Origin: Calothrix sp. PCC 6303
Lineage (GTDB): Bacteria; Cyanobacteriota; Cyanobacteriia; Cyanobacteriales; Nostocaceae
DNA: 64,000 nucleotides
Direction: 5' to 3'
Assembly: GCF_000317435.1 (NCBI RefSeq)
Contig: NC_019751.1
Location: 2,976,001 to 3,040,000 of the forward strand
A model generated the notes under the pieces. That model was not told the origin of the DNA. It saw only the letters and a program-made list of their open reading frames with translations, and did no database searches. Positions 52,470 to 59,812 of this stretch are shown here, in pieces. How positions within the stretch are numbered: position 1 is the stretch's first letter; every line of letters starts with the position of its first letter. The translations under genes and the position numbers were made by a program.

Positions 52470-52910
52470 GCTCGCTTAATTCCAACTGAATATGAGTGTT
52501 AGTGCTGAAAGGGACAAGCTCAAGTGTTGCGATAATATTTGTGGAATAAAAATTATTTAACAAATCCAGTCGCTTTAGTTAGGATTTAACTGAACTTAAG
52601 CTAAGTTAAATTTCTGCCCAATTCAACAAACAATTGTTAGGTTATATACTGGCAACTGGCAATGCAACTATGTTTATATGTGTGGGGTGAAAGAAATATA
52701 AAAATTACTTTTGAGTAAAAATGGCTCTGACAGAAATTTATACTTAAAAGTTAAATTACTATTTTTCGGATAATTCAACTATTAAAAAAATCCTCATATT
52801 TGGAATGAGCAGGATTTAACTACAAGCGATGAGTCTCTGCGATAAAATCGGCTTGAAGGAGAATCAAGCTATAATTTGGATGCAAGACAATTCGTATAGC
52901 AAACTGAGCA
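52470..52910. other. Divergent intergenic region of 440 bp
   Basis: A+T-rich, without a gene I can support. It separates the minus-strand transfer-like operon from + strand genes, so both promoters should be here. No clear operator or repeat was recognised. Confidence 0.4.
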
Positions 52911-53288
52911 ATGGCAGAATTAACGATTCAAATTTCTGATGAACTAGCCCAACGTTTAGAACCTCTACAAAATCGTTTACCCGAATTGCTGTGGCAGTTG
53001 TTAGACGTTGCAAATTCATCAACAACTTCTCAGCCAATCGTTCAAACTAGGACTACAGATATTCCCGCAGTTTATCAAGAAGTTCTCGATTTTTTAATTA
53101 AGCGTCCAACACCTGAAGAAATAATTGCTTTCAAAGTTTCAGTCCAAGGTCAATCCCGGTTATCAGAGTTATTAGAAAAAAACCGTTCTGCAACACTTAG
53201 CTCGATAGAATTAGCTGAATTAGACGTTTATGAGCAATTAGAACATATGATGATTTTATTAAAAGCACGGGCTTTCAAACATGATTAA
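52911..53288 (+). CDS. Hypothetical protein paired with an HNH nuclease gene
   Basis: A 125-residue, mostly helical acidic protein (LTIQISDELAQRLEPLQNRL, EIIAFKVSVQGQSRLSELLE). The start looks like a ribbon-helix-helix-type strand (ELTIQISDELAQRL), so an antitoxin or small DNA-binding function is possible. Proteins with this layout are frequently followed by an HNH gene in cyanobacteria, as here with five bases between. Function of the pair is unknown. Confidence 0.6.
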   Translation: MAELTIQISDELAQRLEPLQNRLPELLWQLLDVANSSTTSQPIVQTRTTDIPAVYQEVLDFLIKRPTPEEIIAFKVSVQGQSRLSELLEKNRSATLSSIELAELDVYEQLEHMMILLKARAFKHD

Positions 53289-53293
53289 GAAAC

Positions 53294-53784
53294 ATGGCTT
53301 CTGATTATATTTCTGTCGAACTGCGTAAGCTTGTAGTAAATAGAGCTTCAAGATGTTGCGAATATTGTCTCATTCATCAGGATTTTTCTATTTATACTCA
53401 CGAAGTAGACCCTCCGGGTTCAGCAGTTACTCTACTTGGGGAAACCCCAAGACCGTACTGCTTCACCATATTATTCCTATAAAACATGGTGGTGATACTG
53501 CTGCGGATAATTTGGCACTTTCATGTTTATCTTGTAATCGCCATAAAGGTTCTGATTTTGTCACAATAGACCAAGTAACTAAAGAAATAGTCCCTTTATT
53601 TAATCCCCGTCTTCAGGTTTGGGATGAGCATTTTTGTATTGAAAATGCGCGAATAGAAGGGAAAACTCAAATTGGGCAAGTAACTTCAAGATTGCTTCAG
53701 TTTAATATTCCCAATCGAGTGCTTGAGCGGCAAGTTTTGATAAGTCAAAGTCAATATCCAGACCCGAAATTCAGTTCAATGTAG
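53294..53784 (+). pseudogene. HNH endonuclease gene split by a 56-bp insertion
   Basis: The first frame encodes SRCCEYCLIHQDFSIYTHEV plus D (residues ~20-39). After the inserted block a second frame continues HIIPIKHGGDTAADNLALSC and LSCNRHKGSDFV. Joined without the block the sequence reads a normal HNH domain: C-x2-C, HEVDHIIP, a central Asn (ADNLALSC) and C-x2-C. The 56-bp length is not divisible by three, so the protein is truncated. The upstream partner gene is intact. Such proteins are usually DNA nickases or homing-type enzymes. Confidence 0.85.
53411..53466. repeat. 56-bp inserted repeat element with a perfect hairpin
   Basis: The block runs from CCTCCGGGTTCAGCAGTTAC to GACCGTACTGCTTCAC and contains CTTGGGG-AAA-CCCCAAG, a 7-bp perfect hairpin. 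The flanks join to a normal HNH codon order when it is removed. It resembles the short GC-rich dispersed repeats of cyanobacteria. Confidence 0.75.
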
Positions 53785-53796
53785 TGAAAAAAGCAG

Positions 53797-54012
53797 CTAA
53801 AACTCCAAGAAGAAGCCAGGTTTGGTTGCTTCATAATAATTTGCACAAAAAAACTGAAATCCAAAACATACACCCAGCAGACATAATCCGAAAGCAATGT
53901 CACGTTCCGTCACCATCCCTAAATTAGCAACCAATTCTTGTGCGATACTCCCAAAGGGACTGGCTGTCGCTATCGCAGTATAATCTTCCCAAGCAAACAT
54001 CAAATTCCTCAC
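53797..54012 (-). CDS. Hypothetical small membrane protein
   Basis: 71 residues with a probable hydrophobic helix near the C-terminus (AFGLCLLGVCFGFQFFCANY). No family recognised. It could be real or chance; convergent with the HNH relic. Confidence 0.4.
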   Translation of the reverse strand: MRNLMFAWEDYTAIATASPFGSIAQELVANLGMVTERDIAFGLCLLGVCFGFQFFCANYYEATKPGFFLEF

Positions 54013-54406
54013 TTCAAGCTAAACGTTTGTAACCTTTTACCCAAACGAATTCTTTCTAAAAGGTTGGTAGCAGTATCTTCCTGCTCATTAGACTTGTTGC
54101 TTTTTAACAGAAGGAATCGCCGAAAGCCCTACACCGCATAGGTTATAGCCATGACCCGTAAAAAGTAGCTGAAACGTTTGCCAGAACTAGATCTCACGGT
54201 TTTTTTGAGCTTATAAAGCAACAGGTCTATTAATAACCTGGGGGTCATTCGATCCAAAAGCCATTTTATCAAAATGCCAAATCGCAACTTGTTCAGGCTT
54301 GGGAGCAGACAAATTAAGAGTTTCACAGGCAACAGCCAATTAGGTTCCCAAAAACGTATAACTTGTAAGCTATCCGGCATAGATAGTTAACATCTACCTT
54401 ATATAC
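54013..54406. other. Region without a supported gene
   Basis: A minus-strand frame of 83 codons (54129-54380) exists but its composition, rich in hydrophobic and basic residues without any recognised motif, does not support a gene. No RNA or repeat was recognised. Confidence 0.35.
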
Positions 54407-54595
54407 TTATTTTTCCTTCTGCTTTAACCATTCACTCATTGCTTGCTCAAGCAATAAATTGCACATATTGCTGACTGTGCGCTTTTCCTGCTTGGCTCTT
54501 TCCTCAAGGGCTTCCATCAGTTCCGGTTCAAGATAAATGGTTGTTCTAGGTTTTTTTGTAGGCACGTCAAAATATAAAAACTGGTTATAGTTCAT
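54407..54595 (-). CDS. Ribbon-helix-helix protein (CopG-like), 62 residues
   Basis: A short protein with the RHH pattern RTTIYLEPELMEALEERAKQ followed by EKRTVSNMCNLLLEQAM. The beta strand (TTIYL) would contact the DNA major groove as a dimer. It is the first of three RHH-type genes on this strand within 1.2 kb. Such proteins act as plasmid copy or partition regulators or antitoxins. No toxin partner is adjacent. Confidence 0.7.
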   Translation of the reverse strand: MNYNQFLYFDVPTKKPRTTIYLEPELMEALEERAKQEKRTVSNMCNLLLEQAMSEWLKQKEK

Positions 54596-54855
54596 TATTT
54601 TTGCTCTCTTCTAAATATTTGTCACTTAAGTGCATTACCTATTGACATAGTTCATTCCCAGTTTTACTATAACTGTATCGGTAAACAACTTCTATAGGTG
54701 CCATGTATGAGCAAATATGAAAAACTACGTTTGGTTGAAAAACTTACCTGAAAAGCCTTCAAGCATGGCAGGATTTTCCAGTACGGAGTTTGGCAACACC
54801 AAAGCCATGCCAGACTTTTATCGCAAAGCTGAGAGCTACATATAAGTGAAACACA
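54596..54855. other. Short intergenic region with scraps of reading frames
   Basis: A 14-codon frame starting MSKYEKLRLVEK lies near 54707 on the + strand. Nothing convincing was found. Confidence 0.3.
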
Positions 54856-55068
54856 CTAAGACTGGGGGTTTTTATTCGCATTTTCATCTGGGTATTTCAG
54901 CTTTCCCTCCTTTTCAGCTATTTCAACCTCTCTACGCAACAGATAAGCTGCTAAGTCAGCCAGACTTGTGCCTTCAATATCAGCCCATATCTGTAACTTC
55001 TCATGTGTCAAATCGGGAATAGAAACGCTTATTCTTTTGGTCACGACAGGTTTTCTTCTAACTTTCAT
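54856..55068 (-). CDS. Ribbon-helix-helix-like protein, 70 residues
   Basis: The pattern RISVSIPDLTHEKLQIWADI followed by GTSLADLAAYLLRREVEIAE matches the CopG/MetJ-like RHH layout, with a basic N-terminal arm (KVRRKPVVTK). A compact DNA-binding dimer is expected. It lies between two other RHH-like genes with long A+T-rich gaps, so each may have its own promoter. Function on the element is unknown. Confidence 0.65.
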   Translation of the reverse strand: MKVRRKPVVTKRISVSIPDLTHEKLQIWADIEGTSLADLAAYLLRREVEIAEKEGKLKYPDENANKNPQS

Positions 55069-55301
55069 GTTTCATATTACCTTTGAGCAAACTTGTTGAT
55101 TGTTGCTATAAAGCTTCTTTTTAGATGTAAAATAGATGTGTTCATGATGATCATCTACCCAAAGACAATCTTTGACTCTATCTGGAACCTATTCCCATGA
55201 ATCAGCACTACCAAATTTTGCCTATAGACAAACTTCTAAATCAACAAACTACTCGACAATCTTTCATATTGTCGGGGAACCATACCCAAGTCACTTCCGC
55301 T

Positions 55302-55565
55302 TTATTTAGAATCCTGTTTATCGAGAAGTTCCTTTAAATCAGCTAAAGTCATTCCTTGACTTTGAGCCAAATCCTCAAGCTGTTGGTTAATTAGATCAAA
55401 ATTTACTTCTAGTCGCGCTGAAATGATTTGACTTGCATAAGCACTGGGGGTTTTACCACTAATGGCAGCCCAATACTTTAGCCTTTGGAGGTTATAGCGG
55501 GAAATCGTAATATTCAGTCTGACATTTTCTTCAAGCGGCATTGTTTCGATTTGGGGCTTTGACAT
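55302..55565 (-). CDS. Ribbon-helix-helix-like protein, 87 residues
   Basis: RLNITISRYNLQRLKYWAAI and SGKTPSAYASQIISARLEVN form an RHH-like unit near residues 15-55, followed by a C-terminal helix (LADLKELLDKQ). Divergent from the + strand gene at 55778. A regulator of the plasmid-like genes nearby is plausible. Confidence 0.65.
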   Translation of the reverse strand: MSKPQIETMPLEENVRLNITISRYNLQRLKYWAAISGKTPSAYASQIISARLEVNFDLINQQLEDLAQSQGMTLADLKELLDKQDSK

Positions 55566-55777
55566 GTTTATCCTCCTTTAAAAATACACCCTAGAGATGC
55601 TGTCGGAATCATTCGCCAAAACAATAGTTCCATCTTTACAATCTCCTCTTTTGGTAGACTAAATACTTTATAACATCTTTGTGGTGTCTTTGTGCTATCT
55701 CTATGCTGTATAATAATTTGTAAATGGATTTGTGAAATATTTAAGCTCGTTTCAATAATCAATCCGAGAATACCCTT

Positions 55778-56362
55778 ATGAGCTATTTACTCAAACACTT
55801 ACCAACTCAAGGTTTAGAACCCAGACAATTCCTCCGTCACTGCTTCGGTATCGCTGAACTAACCCCCGCAGAACTATTGGAAGAAGAAACAGACTCCCAA
55901 TACCGCAAAAAATGCATCACGATATTTTGTGCAATCTTTGACATCCAACGAGCAACAGTTAGGAAATGGGGAAGCGACTTGAATTTTGAAGGGATGCCCA
56001 ACTATTGCAAAATTGCACTGGCTTACATCTACACAGCCGGAACTATGCCTCATCATCTCAGAAGCATACTCAAAGGTGAATACAGTCCACCCGAAGTTGA
56101 TGCTCAAACCTTTCTCGAAAAAATTCTCCTCGATGGGTTAAATGAACAGCAAATATTACAAACCGTTTCCCACGCAAACTTTCGGACAACTTGCGTCAAA
56201 ACTCTCACCCAAGTTCTGCATATCGGCACCAAATCAGTCCAGGATTGGGGACAAGATATGTCATTTCGCAAAATGCCCCAAATCCACAAACACACCTTGG
56301 CTTATGCGTTAACTGCGATTCCCCAAGCTCAAGGAGCAATCGTATGGAAAAAAGCTGCCTGA
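55778..56362 (+). CDS. Two-repeat unknown protein of the plasmid-like region
   Basis: The 194-residue protein consists of two related ~85-residue units. Unit 1 (about 15-95) holds QFLRHCFGIAELTPAELLEE and TVRKWGSDLNFEGMPNYCKI. Unit 2 (about 105-190) holds QTFLEKILLDGLNEQQILQT and SVQDWGQDMSFRKMPQIHKH. Each ends with a W-G-x-D-x-x-F-x-x-MP-type segment and a hydrophobic helix, so a HTH-like repeat fold is possible. I do not recognise the family. The next + strand gene begins ~130 bp downstream, leaving room for a ~29-codon frame at 56344 (MEKSCLNLLQ). Confidence 0.6.
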   Translation: MSYLLKHLPTQGLEPRQFLRHCFGIAELTPAELLEEETDSQYRKKCITIFCAIFDIQRATVRKWGSDLNFEGMPNYCKIALAYIYTAGTMPHHLRSILKGEYSPPEVDAQTFLEKILLDGLNEQQILQTVSHANFRTTCVKTLTQVLHIGTKSVQDWGQDMSFRKMPQIHKHTLAYALTAIPQAQGAIVWKKAA

Positions 56363-56490
56363 ACCTCTTACAAAGTTTGCTGGAGAGAGTATCTCCCCAA
56401 CAAATGCAGCGCTATTTTGGTTGGTCGAATTAAGAAAAATTGGTCTTTTGTACAGACCAAGAACAATTTAAAAAGTACCCAGAATCTACC

Positions 56491-57432
56491 ATGACTGTAC
56501 TAACTATTGCAACCGAAAGTTACGAAAAACAGCATCAAATAAACTCCAATCCCACGGTGCATATCGAGCAAAGTACCCTGGAGTATCTGCACACTGCTTT
56601 TTTACTCTACGAATACAAGCAAACCCATAGCAAACGAGAGTACCGGGCGTTATTGTCAGAATATGGATGGGATAAAGGCAGTGCAGAAGAAAAGCGATCG
56701 CTTAAAATCGCGGAGTATTTCCAAGCCTTTATTGGTTGCCCACAACATTTGGCAGTTTTACCAATATCGGTGCTACTGCGGTTATGCTCCCAGAACTACA
56801 AAGTTCTGATTGAAGAGTTGCAGGATATTCCTATTGGTAGATTGACTTGCAGACATGTATTGGAACTAATTGACGAAAGAAGATTATTCCTCAAATCTCA
56901 GAATAGAGAGGAGAAGGAGGGTAATTGGAGAGCTACACCTGATGGAAGTCGATATTACACCTTCGGCAAGATTATGGAGGATGATCACCAAACGGGGGTG
57001 CTTACCGAAAAGCTGATTGACATAGAAGATGAGGAAATTGAAGTAGTAGGAAATATACCAGCAGAAGCTTTAGTTATAAATCAAACACCCATCACAGATG
57101 CAGAAATTCTTGCAGATATACTGCGTCAAGCTTCAGATTATACAGATGTGCGTAGAGGATTGTATCAATATCAACCTGTTAAAGAAGAAGCTTGGAAGAT
57201 GCTCTCAGATTTGGAAAGAAAATCTGTATGTCAGATGCTGCAGGAGCCAATTAAAAAGCTGAGTCATGCCAAACGGGAAGGGTTGATTGTCAACTTTTGT
57301 GAGGTTGAGTCAGGGGGAGTGTATAAAATCTTTACTGCGGATTGCCCACTGATTGAAAGAACTATCAGCACCCATAGTTTAGACAGACTGCTAGAAGAGT
57401 TGAGAGTTAGACAGAATTGCGAATGTAATTAG
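56491..57432 (+). CDS. Hypothetical protein of the plasmid-like region, 313 residues
   Basis: Start ATG 56491 is preferred over an upstream frame. The protein is soluble, with a helical N-terminal half (TLEYLHTAFLLYEYKQTHSK, EYRALLSEYGWDKGSAEEKR) and an acidic middle (LIDIEDEEIEVVG). The C-terminal part (PVKEEAWKMLSDLERKSVCQ) is helical. No catalytic motif is seen and the family is not recognised. It ends 55 bp before the start of the methyltransferase gene and may share its transcript. Confidence 0.55.
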   Translation: MTVLTIATESYEKQHQINSNPTVHIEQSTLEYLHTAFLLYEYKQTHSKREYRALLSEYGWDKGSAEEKRSLKIAEYFQAFIGCPQHLAVLPISVLLRLCSQNYKVLIEELQDIPIGRLTCRHVLELIDERRLFLKSQNREEKEGNWRATPDGSRYYTFGKIMEDDHQTGVLTEKLIDIEDEEIEVVGNIPAEALVINQTPITDAEILADILRQASDYTDVRRGLYQYQPVKEEAWKMLSDLERKSVCQMLQEPIKKLSHAKREGLIVNFCEVESGGVYKIFTADCPLIERTISTHSLDRLLEELRVRQNCECN

Positions 57433-57486
57433 CGCAGAGGCTTGTGCAAAAAGTTATCATTAATTTTAGCAGTGTCTAATTTCAAC

Positions 57487-58830
57487 ATGAAATCAACAGC
57501 AACAAAGAAAAAGATAGCTGTGAGCCTGTTTTCTGGAGCGGGTGGGTTTGACTTGGGATGCGGTGTAAGTTTTGAAATAGGTATAGCAATTGATAACAAT
57601 CCTATTGCCTTGGCTACGTACCAACAGAATTTCCCCAATGCGACGGTATTGTGCAAAGACATATGTGAGGTTACGGGAAAAGAAATACGCGATCGCATTC
57701 AGGCAAAGTATTCAGATTGGGATGGGGAGATTGATCTAGTTTTTGGTGGTCCTCCGTGTCAAGGGTTCAGCGTTGCTGGACAGCAAAACGTTGAAGATAA
57801 AAGAAATGGGTTGGTGGGGGAGTTTGTCCGGCTGGTTTTGGAACTCAATCCTTTAGCGGCAATCATGGAAAATGTGCCGGGAATTGAGAATCAAAAATTT
57901 GGTTGCATTACTGCTAATTTACAAGCGGTGTTAGAAGAACATTATTTTCTATCCAAGTGGAATCTGAATGCATCAAATTATGGGGTTCCCCAAGCTAGAA
58001 AAAGGGTGTTTTTTGTGGCATCGAAGTTTGGTAACATTATGCCACCGCAACAGTTACCACAGCATAATGTTAGGGATGCAATAACTGACTTATTCCCAAT
58101 TCCCCTACTCCCCAAACAAAACACTCAAGTTGTCTCACCCGATTGGGAAAAGGGTAAATATGGCAAGTATCTTGAGGAAATATTTCCTAACCCAGGTACA
58201 ATAACTAACGAAATCACCGGATTTACCGCGACGAAACATACACCAGAAGTAATCGAGCAATTTATCAATACTTCCCCAGGTGCGAGAGAAGCTAAATCTA
58301 GATCAAAAAAACTCGAATGGGATGGTTTATGCGTCACATTACGAGCGGGGAGTGGTAATCGCACTGCATTACGCCCAATTCATCCTTCTGAACCACGGGT
58401 TATTTCGGTGAGGGAAGCTGCTCGTTTGCACAGTTACCCTGATTGGTTTAATTTCAGCGAGCTAATACTTCATGCTCATCGGGAAATAGGTAATTCTGTG
58501 CCTCCATTGCTGGCGTATGCTGTAGGGATGCAAATTAGGGAGTATTTGGAATCTCATGTCAGTGATACTCGATTATGCAAAGCACTGCCACCTACGATAG
58601 AACGACTCTTTTGGGTATGTTTACACCGTCGCTCAAAAAGTAGTTGGGAGAATAATCTTCATGAGCGATTTGTTTTGCTCAATGAAATGCAATTTTTAGA
58701 CAGCTTTAATCAAATCAGCAAAGAGCGATACGCTCTGCGTAAAGCCTTTGGCTTATCACCTCCATCCATATCCTTCGGTAGAGGCAAGCTACACATAACA
58801 GAAGTCACAAAACAATTACCAGCAGAATAA
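57487..58830 (+). CDS. C5-cytosine DNA methyltransferase
   Basis: From ATG 57487 the 447-residue enzyme has motif I SLFSGAGGFDLG, motif IV GGPPCQGFSVAG with catalytic Cys91, motif VI MENVPGIE, motif VIII QARKRVFFVASK and motifs IX/X (RLHSYPDWF, HREIGNSVPPLLA). It methylates cytosine C5 in a target site set by the region between VIII and IX. No restriction gene is adjacent, so it may be an orphan or an anti-restriction tool of the element. The last ~75 residues are extra; near 58731 their DNA (GCGATACGCTCTGCG) resembles a dispersed repeat. Confidence 0.92.
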   Translation: MKSTATKKKIAVSLFSGAGGFDLGCGVSFEIGIAIDNNPIALATYQQNFPNATVLCKDICEVTGKEIRDRIQAKYSDWDGEIDLVFGGPPCQGFSVAGQQNVEDKRNGLVGEFVRLVLELNPLAAIMENVPGIENQKFGCITANLQAVLEEHYFLSKWNLNASNYGVPQARKRVFFVASKFGNIMPPQQLPQHNVRDAITDLFPIPLLPKQNTQVVSPDWEKGKYGKYLEEIFPNPGTITNEITGFTATKHTPEVIEQFINTSPGAREAKSRSKKLEWDGLCVTLRAGSGNRTALRPIHPSEPRVISVREAARLHSYPDWFNFSELILHAHREIGNSVPPLLAYAVGMQIREYLESHVSDTRLCKALPPTIERLFWVCLHRRSKSSWENNLHERFVLLNEMQFLDSFNQISKERYALRKAFGLSPPSISFGRGKLHITEVTKQLPAE

Positions 58831-58836
58831 AATTTA

Positions 58837-58887
58837 GTTCGGCTTAGATTAAGTTGCAATACAACTCTTTCAAGCCAAAAGCCGAAC
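58837..58887 (+). terminator. Possible terminator after the methyltransferase gene
   Basis: GTTCGGCTT (58837) and AAGCCGAAC (58879) are exact complements separated by 33 bases, followed by GCCTACTTTTTACTAG. The long loop weakens the case. Confidence 0.4.
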
Positions 58888-58919
58888 GCCTACTTTTTAC
58901 TAGTCGTAATATTTAAAGG

Positions 58920-59291
58920 CTATTGAATTATAAAAGTGCTACCTTTTCCCAATTCACTTTGCACAGTCAACTTACCTTGGTGCCTTTGGACAATTGCTTG
59001 CGCGATCGCCAACCCAGATAACCACCAACTAGCTAATGCGATCGCACTCATCGTGATTAGCAGTCCCAGAGCCAAAAACAATTTTACAGACTCTAAATAT
59101 CGATTGAAATCTTCTAAACTTCGTCCAACTTGGATATAACCCCAATTTCATTATCTAAAGCAATGACATGAGCGTGAAAAACTGCTCGATAAAAGCCAAA
59201 AGCACTAACAGATAAAATCAAACCCATGACAACAGCATACCAAAGTGCCAAATTGATCCGAGTGAGACGGAAAAGTTTATTTTGGTTCATC
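58920..59291 (-). pseudogene. Histidine kinase gene with internal deletion
   Basis: On the minus strand, ATG 59291 begins MNQNKLFRLTRINLALWYAV with a transmembrane helix (LILSVSAFGFYRA). A frameshift near 59150 leads into GRSLEDFNRYLES, a second helix (LFLALGLLLITMSAIALASW), and then directly GLAIAQAIVQRHQGKLTV and GKGSTFII, the very end of a kinase ATPase domain. The HisKA domain with its phospho-His and most of HATPase are missing. The junction at GGTTGGC probably joined two GLA-like sites. It is a decayed RppB/NrsS-like sensor next to metal genes. Confidence 0.75.
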
Positions 59292-59425
59292 AGAAGCGTT
59301 GAGACGATATCCTAAACCATGTAAAGTTTCAATTGGATTGGTACAGCCGCTATTAGTTAATTTGCGTCGCAGTAACCGTATTTGTGCGGCAACAACATTT
59401 GTTGATATTTGTAACTGGAAGCAAA
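59281..59425 (-). pseudogene. OmpR-type response regulator, C-terminal remnant
   Basis: About 45 codons (STNVVAAQIRLLRRKLTN, NPIETLHGLGYRLNA) match the winged-helix DNA-binding end of OmpR/RppA-type regulators. The receiver domain and the start are missing. It lies directly upstream of, and slightly overlaps, the kinase relic, as in an intact response-regulator/kinase operon. Confidence 0.7.
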
Positions 59426-59487
59426 TACTAAAACCCTTGACTGCCTTATCTCACAGCTATGTTGGGTAAAAAATTTTGTTTAACCCC

Positions 59488-59519
59488 TTGACTCTCCTCT
59501 CCACTGGAGAGTTCAGAAT
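59488..59519 (+). promoter_or_regulatory. MerR/CueR-type promoter-operator for the copper genes
   Basis: A -35-like TTGACT (59488) is followed 19-20 bp later by CAGAAT-like -10 bases. Between them ACTCTCC (59491-59497) and GGAGAGT (59506-59512) form a perfect dyad with an 8-base centre. A long spacer carrying a dyad is typical of MerR-family activators. The start of the HMA gene is 29 bp downstream. The likely binding protein is the MerR regulator at 63390. Confidence 0.7.
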
Positions 59520-59548
59520 AAGATCAGTTATTCAAAGGGTAATTAAAT

Positions 59549-59743
59549 ATGACACTCCAATTAAAAGTTTCCAATATGGTTTGTTCTGCTTGTGGTGAAA
59601 CCATTACAGAAGCGATAAAAGCTATTGATCCTCTTGCTGTAGTTGAAACCGATGCAAAAACCAAGTTAGTCAGCATTGAAACCCAAGTAGCAGAAATAGC
59701 AATTAGAGAAGCAATTACAACTGCTGGTTATTCAGTTGGGTGA
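59549..59743 (+). CDS. Heavy-metal-associated (HMA) copper chaperone
   Basis: A 64-residue ferredoxin-like HMA protein with NMVCSACGETI (metal ligands C12 and C15). Its small size is that of Atx1/CopZ chaperones, which carry Cu(I) to P-type ATPases. It precedes such an ATPase by 69 bp, so delivery to it is likely. The N-terminal HMA domain of the ATPase has the same CxxC motif. Metal choice (copper) is inferred from this context. Confidence 0.88.
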   Translation: MTLQLKVSNMVCSACGETITEAIKAIDPLAVVETDAKTKLVSIETQVAEIAIREAITTAGYSVG

Positions 59744-59812
59744 TGTCAAAGAAGGAAACTTAAACGCAGAGTTTTAATAAATTTCTGCGACTTCGTATCA
59801 GGAGGAATAAAA

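Noticed and set aside
54129-54380. An 83-codon minus-strand frame rich in Leu and Arg
   Set aside because: No motif or good start context; composition looks like chance.
55568-55762. A 64-codon minus-strand frame next to the third RHH gene
   Set aside because: No recognisable motif and it fills the expected promoter region of the RHH gene and of the + strand gene at 55778.
56344-56433. A 29-codon frame starting MEKSCLNLLQ overlapping the end of the two-repeat protein
   Set aside because: Too short and unsupported; kept only as a note in that entry.
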